A stretch of DNA of 64,000 nucleotides from Burkholderiales bacterium (GTDB taxonomy: Bacteria > Pseudomonadota > Gammaproteobacteria > Burkholderiales > Burkholderiaceae_C): NCBI GenBank assembly GCA_016703325.1, contig JADJCH010000002.1:186001-250000 (forward strand), given 5' to 3'. This document shows positions 52,197-64,000 of this stretch, one piece after another. Position 1 is the stretch's first letter. Every line of letters begins with the position of its first letter. A model generated the notes under the pieces. That model was not told where the DNA came from and made no database searches. It saw nothing but the letters and a program-made list of their open reading frames with translations. The translations under genes were made by a program, and so were the position numbers.

Positions 52197-53267
52197 AGGC
52201 TGCCGAGGCTGTTGCGTAGAACCTTCTTGAAGAAGCTGCCGCTGTGTTCTGGCTTGACCACATCGCCGCGCATGATCTTCTTGGCCTTGTCTTCGTCAGA
52301 GACGTAGACCCAGGCTTCTTCGTTGGTCACGTTGTCGGTGACCAAGCCTTCGGCCACCACGATCTCCTCCAGCGTTTCGGCCTGCTTCTTCTTCAGTCCG
52401 CCGCCCTCGGTCTTGCGGCGTGAGTAGAAGATCACCTTGTCACCCGGCTTGAGTCCATCCTCCTTGCCGATGGTGATTTCGAAGATGGACTTCTTGGCCA
52501 GCATCTTCTTCGAGCTGACGTAACCACGGCCCGCGAAGAAATTGAACAGGTCGTGTTCATGCTCCTCCACGGCTTCCTTGGCTGCGGCCTGCACCAGGGG
52601 GACACCCCCGCCCGGAATCTGCGCGTTGGAGTTGCCTGTGCTGGACTTGCTGCCGTTCAGAGGGATGGTCGTCACCAGTTTCAAGGCTGGCATCGAATAG
52701 ATGGCAACGGAGGCCGTCACTTCGCCCTTGTGGGTATACGACGGCGGGATGCGGGTGACCTTGCCCTTCTTGTCGGTGAACTCGCTGCCTTGGTTGAACG
52801 TGGAGTTGACCGTGGAAGGTTTAGCAGATGAGGCCACGGCTGCGGGGCCTAAAGCGCGGGAGGGGCCGCGCGGCAGGGGCTTGATGGCGTAGTTCGCCAC
52901 CTTGGGCCCTGTGTATTCAGAGGAGCCCTTTGACTCGGCGACCCGCAAGGCGTCAGACAAGCGCGGCGCGAGCTTGGAGTCGATGACTTCCACACCGCGT
53001 TGCGTCACCTTTCCTGCGATGGCTTTGGTCAGCAGTCCCCAGATCCGCCACCCTGGACAGCGTGTCGCCGTCCTCGCCTTCCAGGATCACGACGCGGATG
53101 CGCTGGTTCGTGAGTTCCTCTTCCGGTGGCATGTACTCCGCGTCCATCAGGGGGGCGCTCTGGTATTGCGCGTACTCCGATTTGGACACGGGATTGGACA
53201 GGCAGCCACTCAACACCAGCGTGGACGCGACCACCACAGGCCCCCAAAGGCCCTTCAATCGACTCAT
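52193..53267 (-). pseudogene. CsgG-like lipoprotein with apparent frameshift
   Basis: From ATG 53267 a signal peptide with lipobox VLSGC is followed by NQRIRVVILEGEDGDTLSRV. The frame breaks near 53030-53045, where dropping one A would continue LLTKAIAGKVTQRGVEVIDS, then KLAPRLSDALRVAESKGSSE and PKVANYAI. That order fits the CsgG/LpoB-type periplasmic fold. The C-terminal 140 residues add FEITIGKEDGLKPGDKVIFY, a beta-barrel-like domain, and end near FFKKVLRNSLGSL. The intact protein would be about 357 residues. It could be an outer-membrane assembly or secretion-pore component. Mutation or sequence error. Confidence 0.65.
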
Positions 53268-53344
53268 CAAAACCCCCTTCGAACGGTTGATCAAAACGGC
53301 GCCGGATTCCGCCGTCACACCTCGCCCCGCCAAAAACAAAGCCC

Positions 53345-54382
53345 CTACTGAACTTTGAAACCCAGTCCGTTGATCAACCCGGCCTTGCGCAAGTCGTCCT
53401 GCAGCTTGTTCAGCGCCTGCTGTCGTGCGTTGTCGTGGCTGGTCAGCGACGCACCTGACGCGACGTAGTTCTGTCCTGAGACCGTCTGCTGCCGATCGTC
53501 CTTGACCTGCAGTGACACGTCCAGGCGCACCAACTTGCTGCCCTGCACGCTGTCGAGGCGAGGCTTCACCGTGGCCTCGACCGTAGCGCTGGCGGAGCCG
53601 CCGTCTGAGCGGGTCTTGACGTTGTTGTCGGTGAGGAACTTGGTGACCACATCGGCCACGTCCTGGTGCTCTCGAGCGGTGCGCACCACGAACACCAGCT
53701 GCTGGGTGATCAGCTCCGACTTGCTGCGCACGCCGGTCAGCTGGGCAGCCTTGCTGCGGTCCTCTTCGGTCAGGCCGCCCTGCTGCAGCAGCGGGTAGTA
53801 GCCCATGGCCTGGTCGATGGTCTTGTCCTGGCGGCGCAGCACGAGCAGCTGTTCCACCTGGGTCTTGCTGCCCAGGTCCGCGGTGGCTGCCGACACCTGG
53901 TCGGCTGCGCCATTGAACTTCTCGCGCAGATCCTGAAAGAAGGCCAGTCGGTCGATGCGCACCAGCGCATACACCCCACCATTGGGCGAGGGCGCGGTCT
54001 TCTCCACCACCGGGTTCTTGAACTCGACCGCTTCGACCCGGTCCGACACCTTGACGGAGCCGCCACGGTCGACCCGGCCGTTGCGTTCGCTGATCTGGCT
54101 GGTGGTCTGGCCCTCCACCGACACCTTGAACTTGGCGGCGATGTCGCGCAGTGCCAGGCGGCGGGCGGTGTTCAGGTCGTGGCCCTCACCGATGCCGTAC
54201 CAGGCCCGACCCGTGTCGGGCGGCGGTTGGTTGACCCATTCCGGCGGGCCGCTCTTGAGCCCGGGCACCGATGAAAGGCACCCCCCCAGCAGCAGTGTGG
54301 ATGCCACCAGGACCATCAGGCCGAAGCGCCTGGCAGATTGAAGCCGGGCGCCCGCGCGGGGCTGCGACGATTCTTGTTTCAT
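53345..54382 (-). CDS. LPP20-family lipoprotein, long form
   Basis: A 345-residue lipoprotein and probable first gene of the operon. ATG 54382 has GGAG upstream. The signal peptide ends in LLLGGC. The mature N-terminal part (PPEWVNQPPPDTGRAWYGIG, then ALRDIAAKFKVSVEGQTTSQ) is LPP20-like. The C-terminal half (LVRLDVSLQVKDDRQQTVSG, NARQQALNKLQDDLRKAG) is a second domain. It is followed by 77 bases before the CsgG-like gene. Function unknown; the company of CsgG-like and LPP20 proteins suggests an envelope complex. Confidence 0.78.
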   Translation of the reverse strand: MKQESSQPRAGARLQSARRFGLMVLVASTLLLGGCLSSVPGLKSGPPEWVNQPPPDTGRAWYGIGEGHDLNTARRLALRDIAAKFKVSVEGQTTSQISERNGRVDRGGSVKVSDRVEAVEFKNPVVEKTAPSPNGGVYALVRIDRLAFFQDLREKFNGAADQVSAATADLGSKTQVEQLLVLRRQDKTIDQAMGYYPLLQQGGLTEEDRSKAAQLTGVRSKSELITQQLVFVVRTAREHQDVADVVTKFLTDNNVKTRSDGGSASATVEATVKPRLDSVQGSKLVRLDVSLQVKDDRQQTVSGQNYVASGASLTSHDNARQQALNKLQDDLRKAGLINGLGFKVQ

Positions 54383-54616
54383 GATCTCCGTCAAGCTAGA
54401 CGCTGCCTCCCCCGGGCGATCCGGTCGCAGCCAACTACGGAGAAGTTTTTATCATTTCGTTCCGGGGTGTAGCAAGGCGCCTGCGCAGCGATTTACATGT
54501 TCGGAGGTGTTGGTGGAGCGAACGTTTCATCCGCGCCACGCATGCGGCCCATTTGCAGCAAGGTCTTGCTGCGTATGGGTGTCCTTCCCATTTTTGACTC
54601 TGCGAACCGGGTTCCC
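54383..54616. other. Gap between ureC and the lipoprotein block
   Basis: 234 bases. On the minus strand TTGCTA and, 15 bases later, TGATAA near 54450 could be a weak promoter for the lipoprotein operon. No terminator for ureC was recognised. Confidence 0.35.
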
Positions 54617-56389
<1,773 letters not shown>

Positions 56390-56391
56390 GG

Positions 56392-56697
56392 TCAGAGCTT
56401 TCCTTGGGTCAGGCCGCGAAAACCGTGGACCACACGGTCCCCGGCCAGGTCCACCAGTTCCACCGTGCGCTGCTGGCCGGGCTCGAAGCGCACCGCCGTG
56501 CCGCTGGCGATGTTCAGGCGCATGCCGCGGGCGATGCCGCGGTCGAAGCGCAGGCCGGCGTTGGTTTCGGCAAAGTGGTAGTGCGAGCCGACCTGGATGG
56601 GGCGGTCGCTGGCGTTTTCCACCACCAGCGTGGTGGTGCGGCGGCCTGGGTTGAGGTCGAGTTGACCGTCGTCGGTCATCAGTTCGCCAGGAATCAT
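56392..56697 (-). CDS. ureB: Urease subunit beta
   Basis: A 101-residue structural subunit, the normal size for a three-subunit bacterial urease. ATG 56697 starts MIPGELMTDDGQLDLNPGRR; the family signature VENASDRPIQVGSHYHFAET follows, then GTAVRFEPGQQRTVELVDLA. It assembles with UreA and UreC. It lies 87 bases after ureA and two bases before ureC. Confidence 0.97.
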   Translation of the reverse strand: MIPGELMTDDGQLDLNPGRRTTTLVVENASDRPIQVGSHYHFAETNAGLRFDRGIARGMRLNIASGTAVRFEPGQQRTVELVDLAGDRVVHGFRGLTQGKL

Positions 56698-56784
56698 GGG
56701 CGCTCCGGTGTGCAGCAAGGGGGTCGATGGAGGGCGCAGTGCAGCGCGGATCATGGGCACCACAGCGGTGCCATCAATCGATCG

Positions 56785-57087
56785 TCATGCAATGGGTTGG
56801 TGCACTGTCACCAATTTGGTGCCATCCGGGAAGGTCGCTTCCACCTGAATGTCCGGCAGCATCTCGGCGATGCCTTCCATCACGTCTTCTCGGCTCAGCA
56901 CCTGTTTGCCCTCGCTCATCAGCTGGGCAACGGTCTTGCCGTCCCGGGCGCCTTCCATGATCGCCGCGGTGATCAGGGCCACCGCCTCCGGGTAGTTGAG
57001 CTTGAGGCCACGGGCCTTGCGGCGCTCGGCCAGCAGGGCTGCGGTGAAGATCAGCAGCTTGTCTTTCTCGCGGGGAGTGAGTTCCAT
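56785..57087 (-). CDS. ureA: Urease subunit gamma
   Basis: A 100-residue subunit. ATG 57087 starts MELTPREKDKLLIFTAALLA, with LNYPEAVALITAAIMEGARD, SREDVMEGIAEMLPDIQVEA and the C-terminal TFPDGTKLVTVHQPIA, all classic UreA. It is the first recognised urease gene here; no ureD precedes it, only a beta-barrel gene 105 bases upstream. Confidence 0.97.
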   Translation of the reverse strand: MELTPREKDKLLIFTAALLAERRKARGLKLNYPEAVALITAAIMEGARDGKTVAQLMSEGKQVLSREDVMEGIAEMLPDIQVEATFPDGTKLVTVHQPIA

Positions 57088-57192
57088 CTCTTGGGCGGCC
57101 GGTGCAGGCTCTGTGGGGAGGAGGACAACAGTGTCCTCCCGCCGCAAGCGATGTGCCACCCCGGAGGCGACCCGTTCGGGGTCGATGGGCGG

Positions 57193-58281
57193 TCAGTAGA
57201 CCAGCTGCACTCCGGCCGTCACCAGCCCGTGGCGTTGCGCGAAGTGCGTGGCAGTCTGGGTGTTGTAGGCCATCGGCAACTCGCCCAGCCACTGGTGCTG
57301 CATCAGCTGGCCGCGCAGCAGCAGCCGCAGGGCGGGCTGCGGTGACCAGCCGACCTCACCCACCAGGGTGTGGTTGCGCCGGTAGGCGGTGCCGCCCCGC
57401 GCGGTGATCAGCGCATCGATGCCATTGCGCTGCCACTGCTGGAACTCATAGCCCAGTGCCAGCGTCCACTGCTCGCCGACCCAGCGCAGGGAGCCGCCGG
57501 CGTGCATCCAGCGGGCACGCCAGGTGGTCTCGGCCGCTGCGTCGTAGGGCATCAGGTGGCTGGGGATGACAAAGATCAGCGCGTCGCCGCAGCTGGCGTC
57601 GGGGGTGGCGACCAGCTTGCCGGGTGCAAAGTTGAACGCATAGGGGCAGCCGCCGACGATGCCGCTGGCGCTGACCGCATCGTTGCGCACCCGGCTGCGA
57701 CCGCCGCCGACAAAACCGGACCAGCGCAGGCCGAAGGCATCGCGGCTGCCGATCAGGTCGAACTGGGTCTGCAGGTCGCGCTGGCCATGCAGGCGCAGTT
57801 CGGTCATGCCGGCGTCCAGGTCCTCCACCTGCAGGTCCGCACCGGTGCTGCGGCTGAGTTGCCCGGAGCGGCTGCCCCAGGCGGAGGCGCGCAGCGCCCA
57901 GGCCGTGCCGGGCGAGGCGGTGCCGTCGTCCGCGCCGTCCAGGCGCCACTGCAGGGCCGTCTGCCAGCTGTGGATGCGGTGGGTGTTGTCGCGGTCACGC
58001 AGCCGGCGCTGCCAGCCGCCCAGTTCGGCCTGCCAGGGGCCGTGCCGGGCGGTGAGCTTGAGGTGGCTGCCGTGGTAGTCGCCGATGCCTGTGCCTTCGT
58101 AGGCGCTGCCGCGGCGCAGGCCGAGCACGTCCACCTGGTCGTTGGCCAGGTCGCCACCGGCTTCCAGCTCCAGCCGCGGTGAGGGGGCACCGCGCCCGGC
58201 CTCGGTGGGCCGGGCGGTGAGCAGGGCGTCCAGCGGGGCGGCCGAGGTCGCTGCGGCCAGGCCGGTGAGCAGCCCGGCCAC
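57193..58281 (-). CDS. Outer-membrane beta-barrel candidate of unknown family
   Basis: A 362-residue protein, or 371 if a CTG at 58308 is used. From GTG 58281 the signal peptide (MAGLLTGLAAATSAAPL) has no positive charge. From CTG 58308, which would overlap the previous stop as CTGA, it becomes MIRGRIARLVAGLLTG, a normal signal peptide. The mature part has alternating hydrophobic residues typical of beta strands (HLKLTARHGPWQAELGGWQ, WTLALGYEFQQWQRNG) and ends in aromatic VQLVY, as do outer-membrane barrels. No family recognised. It follows the lipoprotein at 58305 and precedes ureA. Confidence 0.65.
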   Translation of the reverse strand: MAGLLTGLAAATSAAPLDALLTARPTEAGRGAPSPRLELEAGGDLANDQVDVLGLRRGSAYEGTGIGDYHGSHLKLTARHGPWQAELGGWQRRLRDRDNTHRIHSWQTALQWRLDGADDGTASPGTAWALRASAWGSRSGQLSRSTGADLQVEDLDAGMTELRLHGQRDLQTQFDLIGSRDAFGLRWSGFVGGGRSRVRNDAVSASGIVGGCPYAFNFAPGKLVATPDASCGDALIFVIPSHLMPYDAAAETTWRARWMHAGGSLRWVGEQWTLALGYEFQQWQRNGIDALITARGGTAYRRNHTLVGEVGWSPQPALRLLLRGQLMQHQWLGELPMAYNTQTATHFAQRHGLVTAGVQLVY

Positions 58282-58304
58282 CAGCCGCGCGATGCGGCCG
58301 CGGA

Positions 58305-59885
58305 TCAGAACGTCACCCGCCCGTTCACCGCGGTGCCGTTGACGCGGTAGGCGCTGCGATGGCTGTCGGGGATGGCCACCGCGACACGTCCAACGCCGAA
58401 GCGGTCACCGTCGGCATGGCGCAGATCCAGCTCGCCGATCACCACCTTGACCTTGAAGTTGCCCTTGGCCTGCAACAGGTTGTCCAGCAGCGCGGTCTGG
58501 GTCGGGAAGCGGCCCTTCATCTTCTCGGCCAGCACCTGCAGGTCGATCGACAGGCCGGTGGAGGTGGAGCTCAGCAGTTCGGCGTTCAGATCGGAGAAAC
58601 CGGCTGCGCCGGTGCCGATCTCGATGCCGCTGGCCGACCTGGCATAGAAGTAGAACTTCGCGCTGGACGGCACCGTGGCGCTGACCACGCCGGTGCTGCT
58701 GTCGCGTTTGAGCGTGACTTTGTCCAAGGCCACCTGCATCACACGGGTGCCGTCGGTCTGTTCCACCGACAGGCCCAGTGCCACCCGTTGGCCGTGGCGC
58801 GACAGCGCCAGTGACGTGGCGCGCAGCGGCAGTTCCAGCCGCTTCAGGGCGCCCAGCGTGGTGTCGCTCAGGTCAACGCCGGCATCGAGCTGCTCCAGCG
58901 TGAAGCTGCGCAGCGCGTCGCTGCCGTCCACGAAGGTGAAGGCATCCCCGTCGGTGTAGACATACTGGGCGCGGCGGGTCTCGCCGTCGTGGTCCCTGCA
59001 GCGCTCGCGGGCCTCGCTGACCCGGGTGGCATCCTCGAGGTCGGTTTCCGAGATGATGCTGCCCACCGAACCGTTGTTCAGGTCATCGTGTGCATCGTCG
59101 AAATTGCGGTGACCGCGCACCACCTGGGCAGCCAGCCGCAGTCCGTCGGTGGCGATGGCGGCGGCATTGGCCTTGGCGGTGTCGGACCAGGTGCTGCTGT
59201 CGACCGTGGCAAAGGCGGCAGCGGCCGCCGCCTGCACCAGATTGCCCAGGGTGTCGTCGCTGGTGAATACCGTGCTGCCGCTGGGCAGGTTGCGGGCCTG
59301 TTCCACCAGGGCCAGTGCCGCTGCGCGGAAGGCAGTCTGGGAGTCACCGCCCAGGGTCTCGACGATTTCCGCCAGCTCATTCAGGATCTTGGACAGGGCT
59401 GCCGCACTGCCGAAGCGCTCGGTACTGTCCTGGCTGGGGTCGAAGGTGGCAGGGTTGACGCCGGAAAGTCCCAGCTTGGTCATCACCGCCTGGAACTCCT
59501 CCGCGCTCAGCCCGCTGTCGAGCTGCAGCGTGGTGAAGTAGGACACCACTGCCGAGCCGGCCGCAGCGCGCAGGCGGCTCTTCGGGGACTTCAGCAGCGT
59601 CTTGTCGTAGCCGGTGCCCGCGACGGTGACGATGGCCGCACTGCAGGCCGGGCTGAACGTGAAGGCGCCGTGGTCGTCGCTGGTGGTGGTGGCTTCTCCT
59701 TCGTCCAGGCTGCCGTTGCCGTTGCTGTCGCAGAACAGCGTGGCGTCGGCGATGCGGTCGTCCACCAGCACGCCGCTGGAGCTGGTGGTGTCTGTGCCGT
59801 CCGAGGAACCACCGCCACCTCCACCACAGGCGCCGAGGCCAAACGCCAGAAGAAGGGCAGCAGACAGGGTACGCAATGCAGGCAT
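58305..59885 (-). CDS. Large exported lipoprotein of unknown function
   Basis: A 526-residue protein. ATG 59885 (AAGGA upstream) gives a signal peptide with lipobox FGLGAC and a poly-Gly linker. A short region with DSNGNGSLDEGE looks like a calcium-binding dockerin/EF-hand loop (about 55-65). An Ala-rich helical region (about 95-290) and a C-terminal beta-rich part (TRVMQVALDKVTLKRDSSTG, AKFYFYARSASGIEIGTG) follow. It is probably coupled to the beta-barrel gene, suggesting a lipoprotein-barrel pair at the outer membrane. No family recognised. Confidence 0.7.
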   Translation of the reverse strand: MPALRTLSAALLLAFGLGACGGGGGGSSDGTDTTSSSGVLVDDRIADATLFCDSNGNGSLDEGEATTTSDDHGAFTFSPACSAAIVTVAGTGYDKTLLKSPKSRLRAAAGSAVVSYFTTLQLDSGLSAEEFQAVMTKLGLSGVNPATFDPSQDSTERFGSAAALSKILNELAEIVETLGGDSQTAFRAAALALVEQARNLPSGSTVFTSDDTLGNLVQAAAAAAFATVDSSTWSDTAKANAAAIATDGLRLAAQVVRGHRNFDDAHDDLNNGSVGSIISETDLEDATRVSEARERCRDHDGETRRAQYVYTDGDAFTFVDGSDALRSFTLEQLDAGVDLSDTTLGALKRLELPLRATSLALSRHGQRVALGLSVEQTDGTRVMQVALDKVTLKRDSSTGVVSATVPSSAKFYFYARSASGIEIGTGAAGFSDLNAELLSSTSTGLSIDLQVLAEKMKGRFPTQTALLDNLLQAKGNFKVKVVIGELDLRHADGDRFGVGRVAVAIPDSHRSAYRVNGTAVNGRVTF

Positions 59886-60150
59886 GAGGGTTCCTTTGAG
59901 GGTTCTGTGGGTCCGGGACGCGATGACATATCGACCGCCCCCGCGGCGGTTTGACGTCCTTCCAGGCACTTTAGGGGGTGAAAAACGGCACGGAGAACGA
60001 AGCGCGTGAACAAATGGGCAGAATTCCCAGTGAAAACGTGAGGGCCCGTTTCCGGTGCAAATGCGCGGTATCGGTGGTGGGGATGTGCTGTCGGGCTGTG
60101 GGGTTTGCTGCGCAGCCCGGGTTGGTGCGGAACTTGATTGCTGCGGCCGG
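59886..60150. other. Divergent promoter region
   Basis: 265 bases between divergent starts at 59885 and 60151. It should carry promoters for both. The frame of the kinase stays open to 60055, but that part is Cys/Gly-rich and unlike the family. No clear operator seen. Confidence 0.4.
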
Positions 60151-63923
<3,773 letters not shown>

Positions 63924-63927
<4 letters not shown>

Positions 63928-64000
63928 CCCCACTTGAGCCCACAGCTGAACCTGACGAGTCGTCAGCGCCGTCCATGGCCGGCCTGGACCGCAATGCCGG
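63924..64000 (+). CDS. Start of a gene coupled to the sensor kinase
   Basis: ATG 63924 overlaps the kinase stop and the frame is open to the window edge (MTPLEPTAEPDESSAPSMAG, then LDRNA). Only 25 codons are visible. By position it is likely the cognate response regulator, but nothing in the visible part proves it. Confidence 0.5.

Overview
This is a GC-rich, gene-dense bacterial chromosome segment. Gene content (DUF4148 protein, MgtA, class II fumarase next to an AcnA-type aconitase, formaldehyde-activating enzyme, urease genes, permease-type sensor kinase) and the leucine/alanine/arginine-rich coding style suggest a betaproteobacterium of the order Burkholderiales, perhaps near Leptothrix, Rubrivivax or Sphaerotilus. 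That placement is inference. There are no rRNA, tRNA, CRISPR or recognisable insertion-sequence genes. Many neighbours overlap by four bases (ATGA, GTGA or TTGA), which indicates compact operons.

Region 1 (1-8400) is an accessory defence and toxin-antitoxin island. It holds a partial Gp49/HigB-type toxin with a promoter containing a palindrome, a single-chain MmeI-like restriction-modification enzyme, a small PBECR-like nuclease candidate, an antitoxin with Phd-like and UPF0175-like parts followed by a DUF3368 PIN toxin, a 499-residue orphan protein, and a VapBC-like pair. Two short genes with the same first 12 residues flank the DUF3368 module, and each has a palindrome at the same distance upstream.

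Region 2 (8450-20570) is mostly housekeeping: YajQ, MurB, an RlpA-like lipoprotein, an old yellow enzyme, a beta-helix lipoprotein whose 3' end runs into a suspicious poly-G tract, exonuclease III, fumarase and aconitase. Region 3 (20828-29506) is a giant NdvB-type cyclic glucan synthase with a tiny upstream membrane protein. Region 4 (29.5-34.1 kb) is a cluster of regulators and envelope genes: an MbcA/ParS-type protein, a PRC-barrel protein, two Crp/Fnr regulators, a fatty-acid hydroxylase and a DUF4148 protein. A 10-base motif, CGCACAGACG, recurs in its leaders.

Region 5 (34.2-48.0 kb) carries a frameshifted RNB ribonuclease, MgtA, a cation:proton antiporter, a Fae-family protein with an extra N-terminal arm, an MFS-acyltransferase fusion, a PhoX-type phosphatase, an orphan ParA, a ParE-type toxin pair and an MFS exporter. 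Region 6 (48.0-57.1 kb) is a urease locus read right to left (ureA-ureB-ureC ... ureE-ureF). A roughly 5 kb block of lipoprotein genes separates ureC from ureE, and a palindromic repeat sits in frame inside ureC. No ureD or ureG is seen. Region 7 (57.2-64.0 kb) has an unknown beta-barrel candidate, an unknown lipoprotein and a large fusion of NCS1-type permease, cysteine cluster, histidine kinase and receiver, followed by the start of another gene.

Four genes carry an apparent single-base frameshift, and the poly-G tract looks artificial. Some breaks may therefore be sequence errors rather than biology.
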